DNA of 35,449 nucleotides from assembly GCF_000374085.1 (NCBI RefSeq), contig NZ_KB893588.1, forward strand, positions 2,847 through 38,295, in the 5' to 3' direction. Source of the stretch: Spirosoma spitsbergense DSM 19989 (GTDB lineage: Bacteria; Bacteroidota; Bacteroidia; Cytophagales; Spirosomataceae). Below the pieces are notes generated by a model. That model worked only from the letters and a program-made list of their open reading frames with translations, did no database searches and was not told the DNA's origin. The translations under genes were made by a program, and so were the position numbers. Below, piece by piece: positions 7,412-16,872 of this stretch (the first letter of the stretch is position 1; each line of letters starts with the position of its first letter).

Positions 7412-8491
7412 TTATTGATTAACTGACTCACTGCCAATTGTATCCCTGTCAATGGGTGGCGCTATGGCTGATTCACCAGCCTGCATCCATTTTCGGATGA
7501 TTGTTGTAAGTGGTCGAAATTCGATTAAAAAACCATCGTGTCCGTACAAAGAATCAATCTCTTCATACGTGGCATTATGAATATGACGGGCCAGAAACTG
7601 CTGTTCTGTGGGTGGAAACAGCAAATCGGACCGGATACCGACGACTAATGTTCGGGCCTTAATCTGGCCCAGTGCATTGAGAATACTCCCCCGGTTGCGC
7701 CCCACGTTGTGCGAGTCCATGATTTTGGTGAGCAGCCAGTAGGTAAACGCGTTGAAACGTTCCGCTATTTTTTCACCCTGGTATCGCTGGTAGCCAGCCG
7801 CTTTGTAGCCATCGAGTTGCTCATTATTGTCGAGTGCTTGTGTAAAGCCGTAGGTATCGTAGTTTCGGTACGAAATCATGGCCATAGCCCGGGCCGCTTT
7901 CATACCCGCCAGCCCCGCATCGTTGCGGTTTTCGGCCCAGGTAGGATCGGCTTCTATGGCCATTCGCTGCGATTCATTGAAGGCAATGCACCAGGGTGAA
8001 GCCATAGCACTGGCGGCAATCAGTATTAAATTGTCGATGAGGCCGGGGCGCAGAATGGCCCACTCTACCGCCTGTTCACCCCCCAGCGAACCACCAATGC
8101 AGGTGCGGATTTTTTCAATTCCCAGTTCCTGCCGCAGCAAATCAAAGGCATTGACAATATCCCGAACCGTAACGGCAGGAAATGCGTGATGATACGCTTT
8201 TGCCGTTGCCGGATTAATAGATAAGGGTCCGGTAGATCCGTAACACGAGCCAAGCACGTTGGCGCAGACAATAAAATCCGTTGCCGGATCAAAGAACTTG
8301 CCCGGTCCAACCATGCCGCCCCACCAGTCGGCCACGTTAGCATTGCCGGTTAGGGCATGGCACACCCACACTACATTCGACCGGTCTGCATTGAGCGTAC
8401 CGTGCGTTGTGTAGGCCAGCCGGAAACCCGGCAGGCTCGCGCCCGATTCGAGTGGGAACGAATATTTATAATCGAAGTAAGTGAGGTCCAA
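7412..8491 (-). CDS. metX: Homoserine O-acetyltransferase
   Basis: Transfers acetyl from acetyl-CoA to L-homoserine, activating it for sulfur incorporation by MetY. The 359-residue alpha/beta hydrolase-fold protein shows HALTGN (45-50, oxyanion region), DWWGGMVGPGK (55-65), GSCYGSTGP (81-89), the nucleophile elbow GGSLGGEQAVEWA with Ser135, and the Asp/His pair D289 (GIRSDLLFPP) and H318 (YGHDGFL). Some enzymes of this family use succinyl-CoA, and specificity cannot be settled here. It is preceded by metY on the same strand, with a 103-bp gap holding a strong hairpin (8525-8586). The distant SAM riboswitch upstream of metY probably controls both. Confidence 0.93.
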   Translation of the reverse strand: MDLTYFDYKYSFPLESGASLPGFRLAYTTHGTLNADRSNVVWVCHALTGNANVADWWGGMVGPGKFFDPATDFIVCANVLGSCYGSTGPLSINPATAKAYHHAFPAVTVRDIVNAFDLLRQELGIEKIRTCIGGSLGGEQAVEWAILRPGLIDNLILIAASAMASPWCIAFNESQRMAIEADPTWAENRNDAGLAGMKAARAMAMISYRNYDTYGFTQALDNNEQLDGYKAAGYQRYQGEKIAERFNAFTYWLLTKIMDSHNVGRNRGSILNALGQIKARTLVVGIRSDLLFPPTEQQFLARHIHNATYEEIDSLYGHDGFLIEFRPLTTIIRKWMQAGESAIAPPIDRDTIGSESVNQ

Positions 8492-8524
8492 TCAAAAAAC
8501 GTTTACAGTATCTGGTTTGAGGTT

Positions 8525-8586
8525 TTTAAGGTTTACAGTTGACTGACAAATAACCACTTATCTATTAGTCAACTGTAAACCTTAAA
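8525..8586. repeat. 20-bp perfect inverted repeat between metY and metX
   Basis: Bases 8525-8544 and 8567-8586 are exact reverse complements (GGTTTACAGTTGACT core) around a 22-base loop. The unit GTTTACAGT also appears once more in direct orientation at 8501-8509. There is no T-run after the stem on either strand, so this is not a classical intrinsic terminator. As RNA it would form a stable hairpin starting 9 bases after the metY stop and ending about 34 bases before metX. It could stabilise the upstream message or tune the metY:metX ratio, or it could be an inserted repeat. Confidence 0.85.
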
Positions 8587-8594
8587 CTAAAAAA

Positions 8595-9929
<1,335 letters not shown>

Positions 9930-10049
9930 TTAAGCAGCAGTCTGTGTGCTGTTGTCTGCCTTGGGCATATAGCCATACACACGACGAACCCTCCCGGTTT
10001 TCGTGCGCGATTTGTTGAAGATCGTTAGTAAGCCCTCCGGGGCATACAT
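9930..10049 (-). CDS. Candidate 39-residue leader peptide between SAM riboswitch and metY
   Basis: An ATG at 10049 opens a 39-codon frame ending TAA at 9932-9930, 21 bases before the metY ATG. The product starts MYAPEGLLTIFNKSRTKTG, continues RVRRVYGYMPK, and ends in a polar NSTQTAA tail. It is basic and has no signal peptide or membrane segment. It starts 27 bases after the 3' strand of the riboswitch P1 helix, so its translation could be what the switch controls. There is no methionine run of the attenuation type (two internal-type Met only). Codon use resembles neighbouring genes, but a frame of this size can arise by chance. No clear Shine-Dalgarno is seen, which is common in this phylum. 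Function unknown. Confidence 0.45.
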   Translation of the reverse strand: MYAPEGLLTIFNKSRTKTGRVRRVYGYMPKADNSTQTAA

Positions 10050-10075
10050 GACTGGATGTAGAGCATAGTAGTTTC

Positions 10076-10180
10076 GATTTATAGTCCCTAAAATAACTTT
10101 AGGCAGGAGTTAGCACCTTGCCATGTGGTAGGTTGCCAGCGGTTTGCAGAGCCTGATCTCTCCCCGCTTCTGTATAAATC
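10076..10180 (-). ncRNA. SAM-I (S box) riboswitch upstream of metY
   Basis: Read on the minus strand, the segment has every part of the S-box aptamer. P1 is GATTTATA (10180-10173) paired exactly with TATAAATC (10083-10076). P2 is AGCGG with CCGCT around a GGGAGAGATCAGGC kink-turn region. The joining and P3 sequences GGCAACC and AAGGTGCTAACTCCTGCC match the conserved SAM-I core. P4 is CCTAAA-loop-TTTAGG, and then the strand returns to P1. SAM-I aptamers bind S-adenosylmethionine and usually turn methionine genes off. No T-run terminator follows, so control is probably at translation of the leader ORF/metY or through another late structure. Confidence 0.9.
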
Positions 10181-10231
10181 AACGCGCGCTGGTACAATTG
10201 GAAATAGCGCGAAGCGATTGACTTGATGGCG

Positions 10232-10262
10232 CAAGTATACTAGTCAGACGGCGAGATTCCAA
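10232..10262 (-). promoter_or_regulatory. Promoter of the metY-metX operon
   Basis: On the minus strand TTG (10262-10260) is followed after 20 bases by TATACTTG (10239-10232), one mismatch from TAnnTTTG. Transcription would start near 10225, some 45 bases before the riboswitch. The leader before metY would be about 315 bases long. Confidence 0.5.
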
Positions 10263-10378
10263 ACGGGCCCAGCCGAAACGCCTGAATGGGAGAACAAATG
10301 TGTAGACTAAAGAAAAGGCCTTTGCCCTTTTATGAAATCGTTTTGTTGATTTTGCCGTTATTTTTAGAAACTGTTTGA

Positions 10379-10418
10379 GTTAGCGATTTGAGTCAAAAAA
10401 ACTCGCCTTTTGGCTAAC
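10379..10418. repeat. Nested inverted repeat upstream of the M61 peptidase gene
   Basis: GTTAGC (10379-10384) pairs with GCTAAC (10413-10418), and inside it GAGT (10390-10393) pairs with ACTC (10401-10404) around an A-run. It lies 50 bp before the plus-strand peptidase start, in the 205 bp between that gene and the divergent metY promoter. It may be a leader hairpin or operator. No consensus promoter for the plus strand could be assigned in this gap. Confidence 0.4.
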
Positions 10419-10467
10419 GTTATTAACTCGAATAACTACTTATAGCTTTACATCGCTGCCACTATTT

Positions 10468-12051
10468 ATGCACTACCGATTATCTGCCGACCCTGACTTA
10501 CCCCATTACATTGCCGTTGAAGCCCGTTTAGCCGACATTACAATGCCGGAGGTCGATTTACAGTTGCCCGCCTGGCGACCAGGCCGCTACGAGTTGCAGA
10601 ACTTTGCCAAAAATATTCAGCGGTTCGACATCGTAAATGGAGCGGGAAATCCCCTGCCATTTCGTAAAATCACCAAAGACCGTTGGCGGATACAAACGAA
10701 TGGAGAAACAGAACTGATTGCCCGGTATAATTATCACGCGCTATTGCCTACTGCTTACCAGCTCAATGCGGGCAGTAGCTTCGTAAGCGACACACTCCTG
10801 TACGTTAACCCCATAAATCTTTGTCTCTACGCCGAAGGGCGTATTAATGATCCCTGCACGCTGGAAATAGACATTCCTGATGGCTGGACGCTGGCCTGCG
10901 GCCTGAAACAACGGGACGCTACTACGCTGGTGGCAGCTGATTTTTATGAACTGGTCGATTGTCCGCTCGTGGCGGCACCCGTGCTGCAACACATCCAGTA
11001 TGAGGTAGGGGATACACCCTTTCACATCTGGATTCAGGGGGGGCGACGAACCGACGGTAACCCCACGTTCGATGCGGAGCGGATACGGCGGGATTTCAGC
11101 CGGTTTTCAGAAACACAACGGGCTCTCTACGGCGAATTTCCCGAAGAGGTATATCATTTTTTGACCCTTATTTTGCCTGTGCCCTATTACCACGGGGTGG
11201 AACACCGCAACAGTACGGTGCTCGTTTTGGGGCCAAATGATGAGGGCGAAGGATTATATCAGGATTTGCTGGGCGTGGCTTCGCATGAGTTATTTCATGC
11301 CTGGAACATTATCCGCATCCGACCAGCTGAACTGCTTCCGTACGATTTTACGCGGGAAAACTATTTTACTACCTGCTTTGTGGCCGAGGGCGTAACAACC
11401 TACTACGGTGATTTGATGCTTCGGCAGTCGGGCATTTTTTCGGACGAAGACTACCTGAAAGAATTGCAGGTGCTGTTCAAACGACATTTCGAAAACAGTG
11501 GCCTTGCCTTTCAGTCATTGACCGAATCGTCGTGGGATTTGTGGCTCGATGGGTACGAGAAAGGAGTGCCTGACCGCAAAGTATCCGTTTACCACAAAGG
11601 GGCCATTGCCGCACTGATTCTGGATTTGCACATTCGCCGGTCAACGAATCATACCCGCTCGCTGGACGATGTCATGCAACGAATGTGGCAGCAATTCGGT
11701 AAGCCTTTTATCGGCTACACCCTGGACGATTACCGAACTGTCACCGAATTGGTGGCGGGCGAGTCGCTGGCCTGGTATTATGATCTGTGCATCTTTGGTA
11801 ACCAGCCACTCGAAACAAAACTCAATGAGTATCTGGCCTGGGTAGGTTTACAGGTCGTTCATGAAGAACCCACTGCCGAACAACCCGGCGGTATCCGGCT
11901 CCTGGAACTGGATGATGCCGGTATTGATGGCCTGCTGAGTCGTCAGCACCGGATGCGGTGGTTTGCCAATCCGCTTACCGAGCCAGCGCACGAAGGACAG
12001 GCTGAACTAGTGTCGGAACAAAAACCGGGAAAGAACGTAGTGGCTAAGTAG
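10468..12051 (+). CDS. M61-family metallopeptidase (glycyl aminopeptidase type)
   Basis: A zinc peptidase of 527 residues. The N-terminal beta domain starts at the first residues (LPAWRPGRYELQNFA at 33-47 is typical of M61). The catalytic domain has GVASHELFHAWN with zinc ligands H273 and H277 and catalytic E274, and a downstream glutamate ligand E307 in FVAEGVTTYYGDL. Characterised M61 enzymes remove N-terminal glycine or alanine. There is no signal peptide, so it is predicted cytoplasmic. Many M61 proteins are about 600 residues with a C-terminal PDZ domain. Here only some 70 residues follow the thermolysin-like part, so the PDZ domain is missing or reduced. The gene stands alone, divergent from the metY operon, 83 bp before the GH130 gene. 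Confidence 0.88.
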   Translation: MHYRLSADPDLPHYIAVEARLADITMPEVDLQLPAWRPGRYELQNFAKNIQRFDIVNGAGNPLPFRKITKDRWRIQTNGETELIARYNYHALLPTAYQLNAGSSFVSDTLLYVNPINLCLYAEGRINDPCTLEIDIPDGWTLACGLKQRDATTLVAADFYELVDCPLVAAPVLQHIQYEVGDTPFHIWIQGGRRTDGNPTFDAERIRRDFSRFSETQRALYGEFPEEVYHFLTLILPVPYYHGVEHRNSTVLVLGPNDEGEGLYQDLLGVASHELFHAWNIIRIRPAELLPYDFTRENYFTTCFVAEGVTTYYGDLMLRQSGIFSDEDYLKELQVLFKRHFENSGLAFQSLTESSWDLWLDGYEKGVPDRKVSVYHKGAIAALILDLHIRRSTNHTRSLDDVMQRMWQQFGKPFIGYTLDDYRTVTELVAGESLAWYYDLCIFGNQPLETKLNEYLAWVGLQVVHEEPTAEQPGGIRLLELDDAGIDGLLSRQHRMRWFANPLTEPAHEGQAELVSEQKPGKNVVAK

Positions 12052-12134
12052 ACGCCCTCTACGGTGCCAATACGCTTCTAGTAGCCTGGCCGGTAATTCT
12101 GCTTTGACTTGTTTCCCCTTATCAATCTAACTTC

Positions 12135-13211
12135 ATGGTAAAACAGCTTTGTCTGCTCTTTCTTCTTCCCAGCCTCTTACTGGCTCAGGCCAAACCCGAA
12201 AAGCCGTGGATGCTGGGGCCTTTTCAGAAGGAAAATGCGTACAACCCAATTCTGGATGCTAAATCAGGCACGACTTTCTATTGCCCTATAAGGAAAGAGA
12301 CAATTCAGTGGGAACAAAAAGACGTATATAATCCGGCGGCAGTAGTGCGTAATAATAAAGTATACATGATTTACCGGGCCGAAGATACCGTCCGGAGTGT
12401 GGGTGGAACGTCGCGTTTGGGACTGGCTGTCAGCACGGATGGGATTCACTTCAGCCGAATGCCCAAACCCGTCTTTTATCCCGATAATGACCCTATGAAA
12501 ATCTACGAGTGGGAGGGAGGTTGTGAAGACCCGCGCGTGGTAGAAAGCCCCAACGGGGTGTATGTACTTACTTATACAGCGTACGACGGCGACAAAGCCC
12601 GTCTCTGCGTGGCGACCTCGCGTAACCTCACCGACTGGCACAAGCAGGGGCTGGCTTTTGCTGATGACCGTAACAGCTGGTCGAAGTCTGGGGCTATCGT
12701 ATGCAAACGAATCGGGAACCGACTGGTAGCGCAGAAGATAAACGGTAAATACTGGATGTACTGGGGCGACCAGCCCCAGCTTCGTCTGGCAACGTCCGAC
12801 AACCTGTTGCACTGGACACGCCTGGAAACCAGTACCGGGCAACCCGTTGTAGCGGCTGAGTCGCGGAAGGGTAAATACGATTCCCGGCTGATTGAGCCCG
12901 GACCGTTTGCGATGCTCACCAGTAAAGGTATTCTGCTGATTTACAACGGAATGAATGCCGACCAGAATGGGGATGATAACTTACCCAAAGGGGCTTATAC
13001 GGGGGGGCAGCTCCTGTTTGATGCCAACGATCCGACCAAACTTATCGACCGTTCGAAAACGTACTTTATCAAACCCGACCAGCCGTACGAGATGGAAGGA
13101 CAGGTAAACCAGGTTGTTTTTCTGGAAGGTATGGTACCGTTTAAAGGCCGTTGGTTTTTGTACTACGGTACCGCCGACTCGAAAATTGGGGTAGCGGTAG
13201 CGAATCAATAA
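12135..13211 (+). CDS. GH130-type glycosidase/phosphorylase, secreted
   Basis: A 358-residue protein with a signal peptide (MVKQLCLLFLLPSLLLA, cleaved near residue 17-18) followed by a five-bladed beta-propeller typical of the GH43/GH130/GH32 group. Recognisable features are YNPAAVVRNNKVYMIYRAE (65-83), STDGIHF, and the GGCEDPRVV motif (128-136) that in GH130 carries the catalytic acid. Later GLIEPGPF-like and EGQVNQVVF segments are also present. GH130 enzymes act on beta-mannosides by phosphorolysis or hydrolysis. A secreted enzyme is more likely a hydrolase, because phosphate esters are not usefully made in the periplasm. The gene is followed after 31 bp by the amidase gene and probably shares a transcript with it. 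Confidence 0.78.
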   Translation: MVKQLCLLFLLPSLLLAQAKPEKPWMLGPFQKENAYNPILDAKSGTTFYCPIRKETIQWEQKDVYNPAAVVRNNKVYMIYRAEDTVRSVGGTSRLGLAVSTDGIHFSRMPKPVFYPDNDPMKIYEWEGGCEDPRVVESPNGVYVLTYTAYDGDKARLCVATSRNLTDWHKQGLAFADDRNSWSKSGAIVCKRIGNRLVAQKINGKYWMYWGDQPQLRLATSDNLLHWTRLETSTGQPVVAAESRKGKYDSRLIEPGPFAMLTSKGILLIYNGMNADQNGDDNLPKGAYTGGQLLFDANDPTKLIDRSKTYFIKPDQPYEMEGQVNQVVFLEGMVPFKGRWFLYYGTADSKIGVAVANQ

Positions 13212-13242
13212 AGCACCTGAATTTCTTTTCCTGACTGTAATC

Positions 13243-14772
13243 ATGCAATCATCCAGCCCACAGGTTATGTCTTTCGAGGAGTACGTCAAACACGATGCTA
13301 CGGCTTTAGCCAAACTCGTAGAGACCGGAGCCGTCTCACCCGCAGAACTGCTCGAAACGGCTATTGCCCGCGCCGAAGCCGTCAATCCAACCTTAAACGC
13401 CATCGTTACGCCCCTGTATGATAAAGGCCGTACTATGGCCGAACAGGTACCAGCCAAAGGCCCCTTTTCCGGGGTGCCATTTTTGTTGAAAGACCTGGAA
13501 ATGGAATGGGCCGGAACGCCCATGAAGTCCGGTAATGCGGGCTACCAAAACTATGTTTCCACCACCGACAGCGAAGTAGTTAAACGGCTAAAAAAGGCTG
13601 GACTCGTATTCTTTGGTAAGACGAATACACCCGAATTTGGTTTGACACCCTACACAGAATCAACGCTCTACGGCCCGGCCCGTAATCCCTGGAAACTAAC
13701 GCACTCGCCGGGAGGGTCTAGTGGTGGGTCGGCGGTTGCTGTGGCGGCTGGTATTGTACCCGCAGCCACGGCTACGGATGGGGGCGGTTCCATCCGGATT
13801 CCGGCTTCCTGCTGTGGCCTGTTCGGCCTGAAACCCTCGCGGGGGCGCGTTACGCTGGGGCCGCGTTTTGGTGAATTATGGAATGGGGCTGTAGCGGGCC
13901 ATGCCCTTACGCGGAGTGTTCGCGACAGTGCGGGCCTGCTGGATGTTGTTGCGGGTGGCCCGACGTACCGACCGCTGGCTGGTGAACCCTATACCATTGC
14001 CCCACCCGAACGGCCATTCCGGGAAGAAGTGAGCCGGGAGCCGGGCAAACTACGCATTGCCTTTTCGACCCAGTCGCTCATGCCGTCACAGATTACGGAC
14101 CCGGAATGCGTTAACGCTGTGCGGGAAACGGCCCGGCTGCTCGAACAGCTGGGGCATACCGTTGAGGAAGTGCCGTTACCCTACGAAAAAACCATCGTAA
14201 CGGAGGCTTTTTTTGTGAACGTACTCAGCGAAACGGCAGCTGTACTGCGTGAACTGGGCCACTACCTGGGGCGGCCCGTTCGGCGCAGCGATGTAGAACT
14301 AAACACCTGGGCACAGGCCCGGCTGGCCGAAGGCTTCTCGGCGGCCGACGCGGCTTACCAGAAACGTCGCTGGAATACGCTGAACCGAAGTATGGGACAG
14401 CTCCACGAAAGATATGACCTGTTTTTGACGCCAACGCTGCCGCGTCCGCCTATCGAAATCGGTGCATTTCAGAACAAATCATCCGAACAGCGGCTGCTCA
14501 AATTAGTAGATTCACTGGGAGGCTTGAAGTACCTGAAAAACAGCAAAACGGTAGAGGACCTTGCCGAACGGTCGCTGGGGTATATTTCGTTTACCGTTAT
14601 TACAAACATGACGGGCCAGCCATCTATGTCTGTACCCCTGCACTGGTCAGCAGACGGGTTACCAATCGGGGTAATGTTTGCGGCTAAACTCGGCGATGAA
14701 GCAATGCTGTTCCGGCTGGCGGGGCAGCTGGAACAGGAAAAACCCTGGTTTAATAAACGGCCGGTTTTTTAG
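13243..14772 (+). CDS. Amidase signature (AS) family enzyme
   Basis: A 509-residue hydrolase of amide bonds with the Ser-cisSer-Lys triad. K83 lies in [10 protein letters not shown], the cis-serine is in the glycine/serine signature [17 protein letters not shown] (154-170), and the nucleophile S183 is in [23 protein letters not shown]. The C-terminal [17 protein letters not shown] segment is also characteristic. The family includes GatA, fatty-acid amidases and 6-aminohexanoate hydrolases. The N-terminus ([19 protein letters not shown]) resembles stand-alone amidases, and no gatB/gatC is nearby, so a tRNA role is unlikely. There is no signal peptide. The substrate is unknown. It follows the GH130 gene by 31 bp. 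Confidence 0.9.
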   Translation: MQSSSPQVMSFEEYVKHDATALAKLVETGAVSPAELLETAIARAEAVNPTLNAIVTPLYDKGRTMAEQVPAKGPFSGVPFLLKDLEMEWAGTPMKSGNAGYQNYVSTTDSEVVKRLKKAGLVFFGKTNTPEFGLTPYTESTLYGPARNPWKLTHSPGGSSGGSAVAVAAGIVPAATATDGGGSIRIPASCCGLFGLKPSRGRVTLGPRFGELWNGAVAGHALTRSVRDSAGLLDVVAGGPTYRPLAGEPYTIAPPERPFREEVSREPGKLRIAFSTQSLMPSQITDPECVNAVRETARLLEQLGHTVEEVPLPYEKTIVTEAFFVNVLSETAAVLRELGHYLGRPVRRSDVELNTWAQARLAEGFSAADAAYQKRRWNTLNRSMGQLHERYDLFLTPTLPRPPIEIGAFQNKSSEQRLLKLVDSLGGLKYLKNSKTVEDLAERSLGYISFTVITNMTGQPSMSVPLHWSADGLPIGVMFAAKLGDEAMLFRLAGQLEQEKPWFNKRPVF

Positions 14773-15015
14773 AGTTAATATACTGAAAAACAGGCTTTTA
14801 TATTTAGCTTGGGGTGCTTCATAACTTACAACTACTGTAACGTATGTATGTAGAATAAACCTGAATAAGGTAACTATACTGGCATTTATCAACGCAAATG
14901 GACAGTTTTTTCCTGCTGTAAGTTGCTGTACTATAGTAGTTTGAAACTATTTTGAGTTTTTTTATTACATTTATCAATTCTTAGCCTCCACTCAGTTTTT
15001 GATAAGTAAAATCAG
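14773..15015. other. Gene-free gap with a 13-bp palindrome
   Basis: This 243-bp AT-rich stretch holds no convincing gene. The only structured element seen is TAGTTTGAAACTA at 14937-14949, a perfect palindrome with a single central base, 66 bp before the next gene. It could be an operator. No consensus promoter was found. Confidence 0.35.
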
Positions 15016-15528
15016 ATGGGTAACCAGAAAGAGTCATTCGATAAACTGCTCGAAAAGTACGTGTTTAACGCTGCCGCTCAATTCATAGATCAGGTTGATC
15101 CGGAAATGCAGACAAAAATAATCGACTTACTCAACCACATCGGCAAGACTACACCCCCTACTAGTGCGCCTATCAACTGCAATTCGCTGGAATTGACTAC
15201 TACTTTTCCTGCCGAATCCTGCGACATACAACTGGAGAGGCAGTGGAAAGAGGCCCTACGAAAGCCAGTTCGTAAAAAACGAATCAAAAATGAAATTTAC
15301 GGGCTAACCCGGCGGCTGATCGACTTGTATCAAATCCGTATAGAGTCTACTATTTTTTGTATTGGTCAACTACAGAGGCTGCTGAAACGATCCCATAACA
15401 CTATATCGGACAGAAGCAGACAATCTTACCTGATCAATCATTATCAGTCGATCATCGATAACAAAGCCGCCTACCTGACTAAAATGCAGGCACTTCAACA
15501 AAAAGAACTGAATAAAGTGCATGCGTAG
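15016..15528 (+). CDS. Hypothetical protein, 170 residues
   Basis: No family was recognised. The protein is hydrophilic, with no signal peptide or membrane segment. The N-terminal third (KESFDKLLEKYVFNAAAQFI and DPEMQTKIIDLLNHIGK) looks alpha-helical. A short Thr/Pro/Ser-rich linker follows, with cysteines near residues 55 and 69. The C-terminal half is strongly basic and helical (RKPVRKKRIKNEIYGLTRR) and ends in a predicted coiled-coil-like stretch rich in Gln, Lys and Leu. It stands alone between the amidase gene and a convergent MFS gene, 14 bp from that gene's end. Base composition is slightly more AT-rich than its neighbours. The start ATG is the first in the frame. Confidence 0.6.
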   Translation: MGNQKESFDKLLEKYVFNAAAQFIDQVDPEMQTKIIDLLNHIGKTTPPTSAPINCNSLELTTTFPAESCDIQLERQWKEALRKPVRKKRIKNEIYGLTRRLIDLYQIRIESTIFCIGQLQRLLKRSHNTISDRSRQSYLINHYQSIIDNKAAYLTKMQALQQKELNKVHA

Positions 15529-15542
15529 CCATCATTACGTAT

Positions 15543-16760
15543 TTATTCGCTGTAATCCAGTTCTTTCCCAAACGTCTCTTCTATCGTTATCAGCGACCAA
15601 AAACCGATACCGAAGCAGACAACGGCTAAAATTGCTCCCGCTTCAATGACGCCCATCGTTTGTTTCATTGCCTGGAAAGCGGGGATAGTAAGTAATGTTG
15701 TGGCCCGGACATTGTTGGCAACGGATGTAGTAGCCGTAGCCCGTAAATTCGTACCGAAACTTTCAGCCGTTATGGTCAGAAACATGGCGATGTAGCCAAT
15801 CCCGAAACCAAGGGCCACACAAACGGCGTAGAAGGCACCAGCCGTGCCAATATCTCCAAACAGATAAATGGCAACAAAGGAGAAGGTCAGTCCCATCATC
15901 AGGCCAATGGCCTTCCGGCGCGAGCGAAGCCACTGACTCAGAAAGCCACTAAACAGATCCCCCGTAACGGTGCCAATATACGTGAACATGACGCAACGGC
16001 CCGGTTGTATGACCTCCTCGATGCCTATTGCTTTGCCAAACTCATTCCCAAAGGTGGCCAGAATGCCAATAATCAGATAGGTAGGAACGGCGATACCCAT
16101 GCAACGTAGATAGCGTAGGGTAACAGCCCGGTTACGAAATAAAGCCCAGAAATTTCCCCGTACTACGCCCGCTTCCTGCACTCGTTTGAACATACCGGAT
16201 TCGAGTATGCTCACCCGCAGAACCAATAACCCCAGGCCTAAGCCTCCGCCGATAAAATAAGTAGTACGCCAGTTGAAAAGAGAAACCGTAAAATAGGCTA
16301 CTACGGCACCAAGCAGGCCCACGCTTGCTACGAGTGAAGAGCCATAGCCACGCAACCGGGGGGGTAATATCTCACTCACGAGGGTAATACCCGCCCCTAG
16401 TTCACCGGCCAGGCCCACACCTGCCACTAACCGAAGGAGGGCATATAGTTGCGGATCCTGGACGAAACCACAGGCTACATTGGCCAGGGAATACGTGATT
16501 ATACTCCCGAAAAGGACAGACAGTCGGCCGCGTTTATCACCCAGAATCCCCCATAGAATTCCCCCAATCAGGAGGCCTGCCTGCTGGTAGTTCAGGATAC
16601 GCCCGCCAATGAGTGAAACATCCGCTTCGGATAGACCCAAATCGTGCAGGCTTGGAACCCGCACGATGTTGAACAGCAGCAGGTCATACACATCGACGAA
16701 ATAACCCAGAGCCGCCACGATAACCGGCAGGGTAAACAGGGGACGGATACTGTTACTCAT
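15543..16760 (-). CDS. MFS transporter
   Basis: A 405-residue inner-membrane protein with about twelve hydrophobic segments and Major Facilitator Superfamily landmarks. The loop between segments 2 and 3 is GILWGILGDKRGRLSVLFGS (a match to the GDxxGRR/K motif). A sugar/aromatic-acid porter-like GVGLAGELGAGITLVSEILPPRLRGYG segment includes the PExxRG-type motif after segment 4. The overall pattern resembles the metabolite:H+ symporter group, but the substrate cannot be named. It is encoded downstream of a sodium:solute symporter on the same strand, and the 112-bp gap is filled by an inverted-repeat element (16771-16871). This gene's 5' end therefore lies directly beside that hairpin. Confidence 0.87.
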   Translation of the reverse strand: MSNSIRPLFTLPVIVAALGYFVDVYDLLLFNIVRVPSLHDLGLSEADVSLIGGRILNYQQAGLLIGGILWGILGDKRGRLSVLFGSIITYSLANVACGFVQDPQLYALLRLVAGVGLAGELGAGITLVSEILPPRLRGYGSSLVASVGLLGAVVAYFTVSLFNWRTTYFIGGGLGLGLLVLRVSILESGMFKRVQEAGVVRGNFWALFRNRAVTLRYLRCMGIAVPTYLIIGILATFGNEFGKAIGIEEVIQPGRCVMFTYIGTVTGDLFSGFLSQWLRSRRKAIGLMMGLTFSFVAIYLFGDIGTAGAFYAVCVALGFGIGYIAMFLTITAESFGTNLRATATTSVANNVRATTLLTIPAFQAMKQTMGVIEAGAILAVVCFGIGFWSLITIEETFGKELDYSE

Positions 16761-16770
16761 TTAGTTAATT

Positions 16771-16871
16771 GTCATTCGTAGTCATTTGATGGTCATTCAA
16801 TCGTCATTCGTTGTTGCTACCAGTAAAATGACCAGGAATGACCACCAATGACGATTGAATGACCATCAAAT
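16771..16871. repeat. Inverted array of short GTCATT/AATGAC units forming a 25-bp hairpin
   Basis: Four GTCATT copies start at 16771, 16781, 16792 and 16803, and four reverse-complement AATGAC copies start at 16827, 16837, 16847 and 16858. Within this, 16784-16808 and 16847-16871 are a perfect 25-bp inverted repeat around a 38-base centre. The element begins one base after the symporter stop and ends ten bases before the MFS start codon, filling the gap. No T-run accompanies it. It may act as a transcript-processing or partial termination structure, or be a small inserted repeat. Confidence 0.85.
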
Positions 16872-16872
16872 T

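Noticed and set aside
10310..10334. AAAAGGC/GCCCTTTT stem with T-run in the metY-M61 gap
   Set aside because: Needs a bulge to pair and no gene ends nearby, so a terminator call is not supported.
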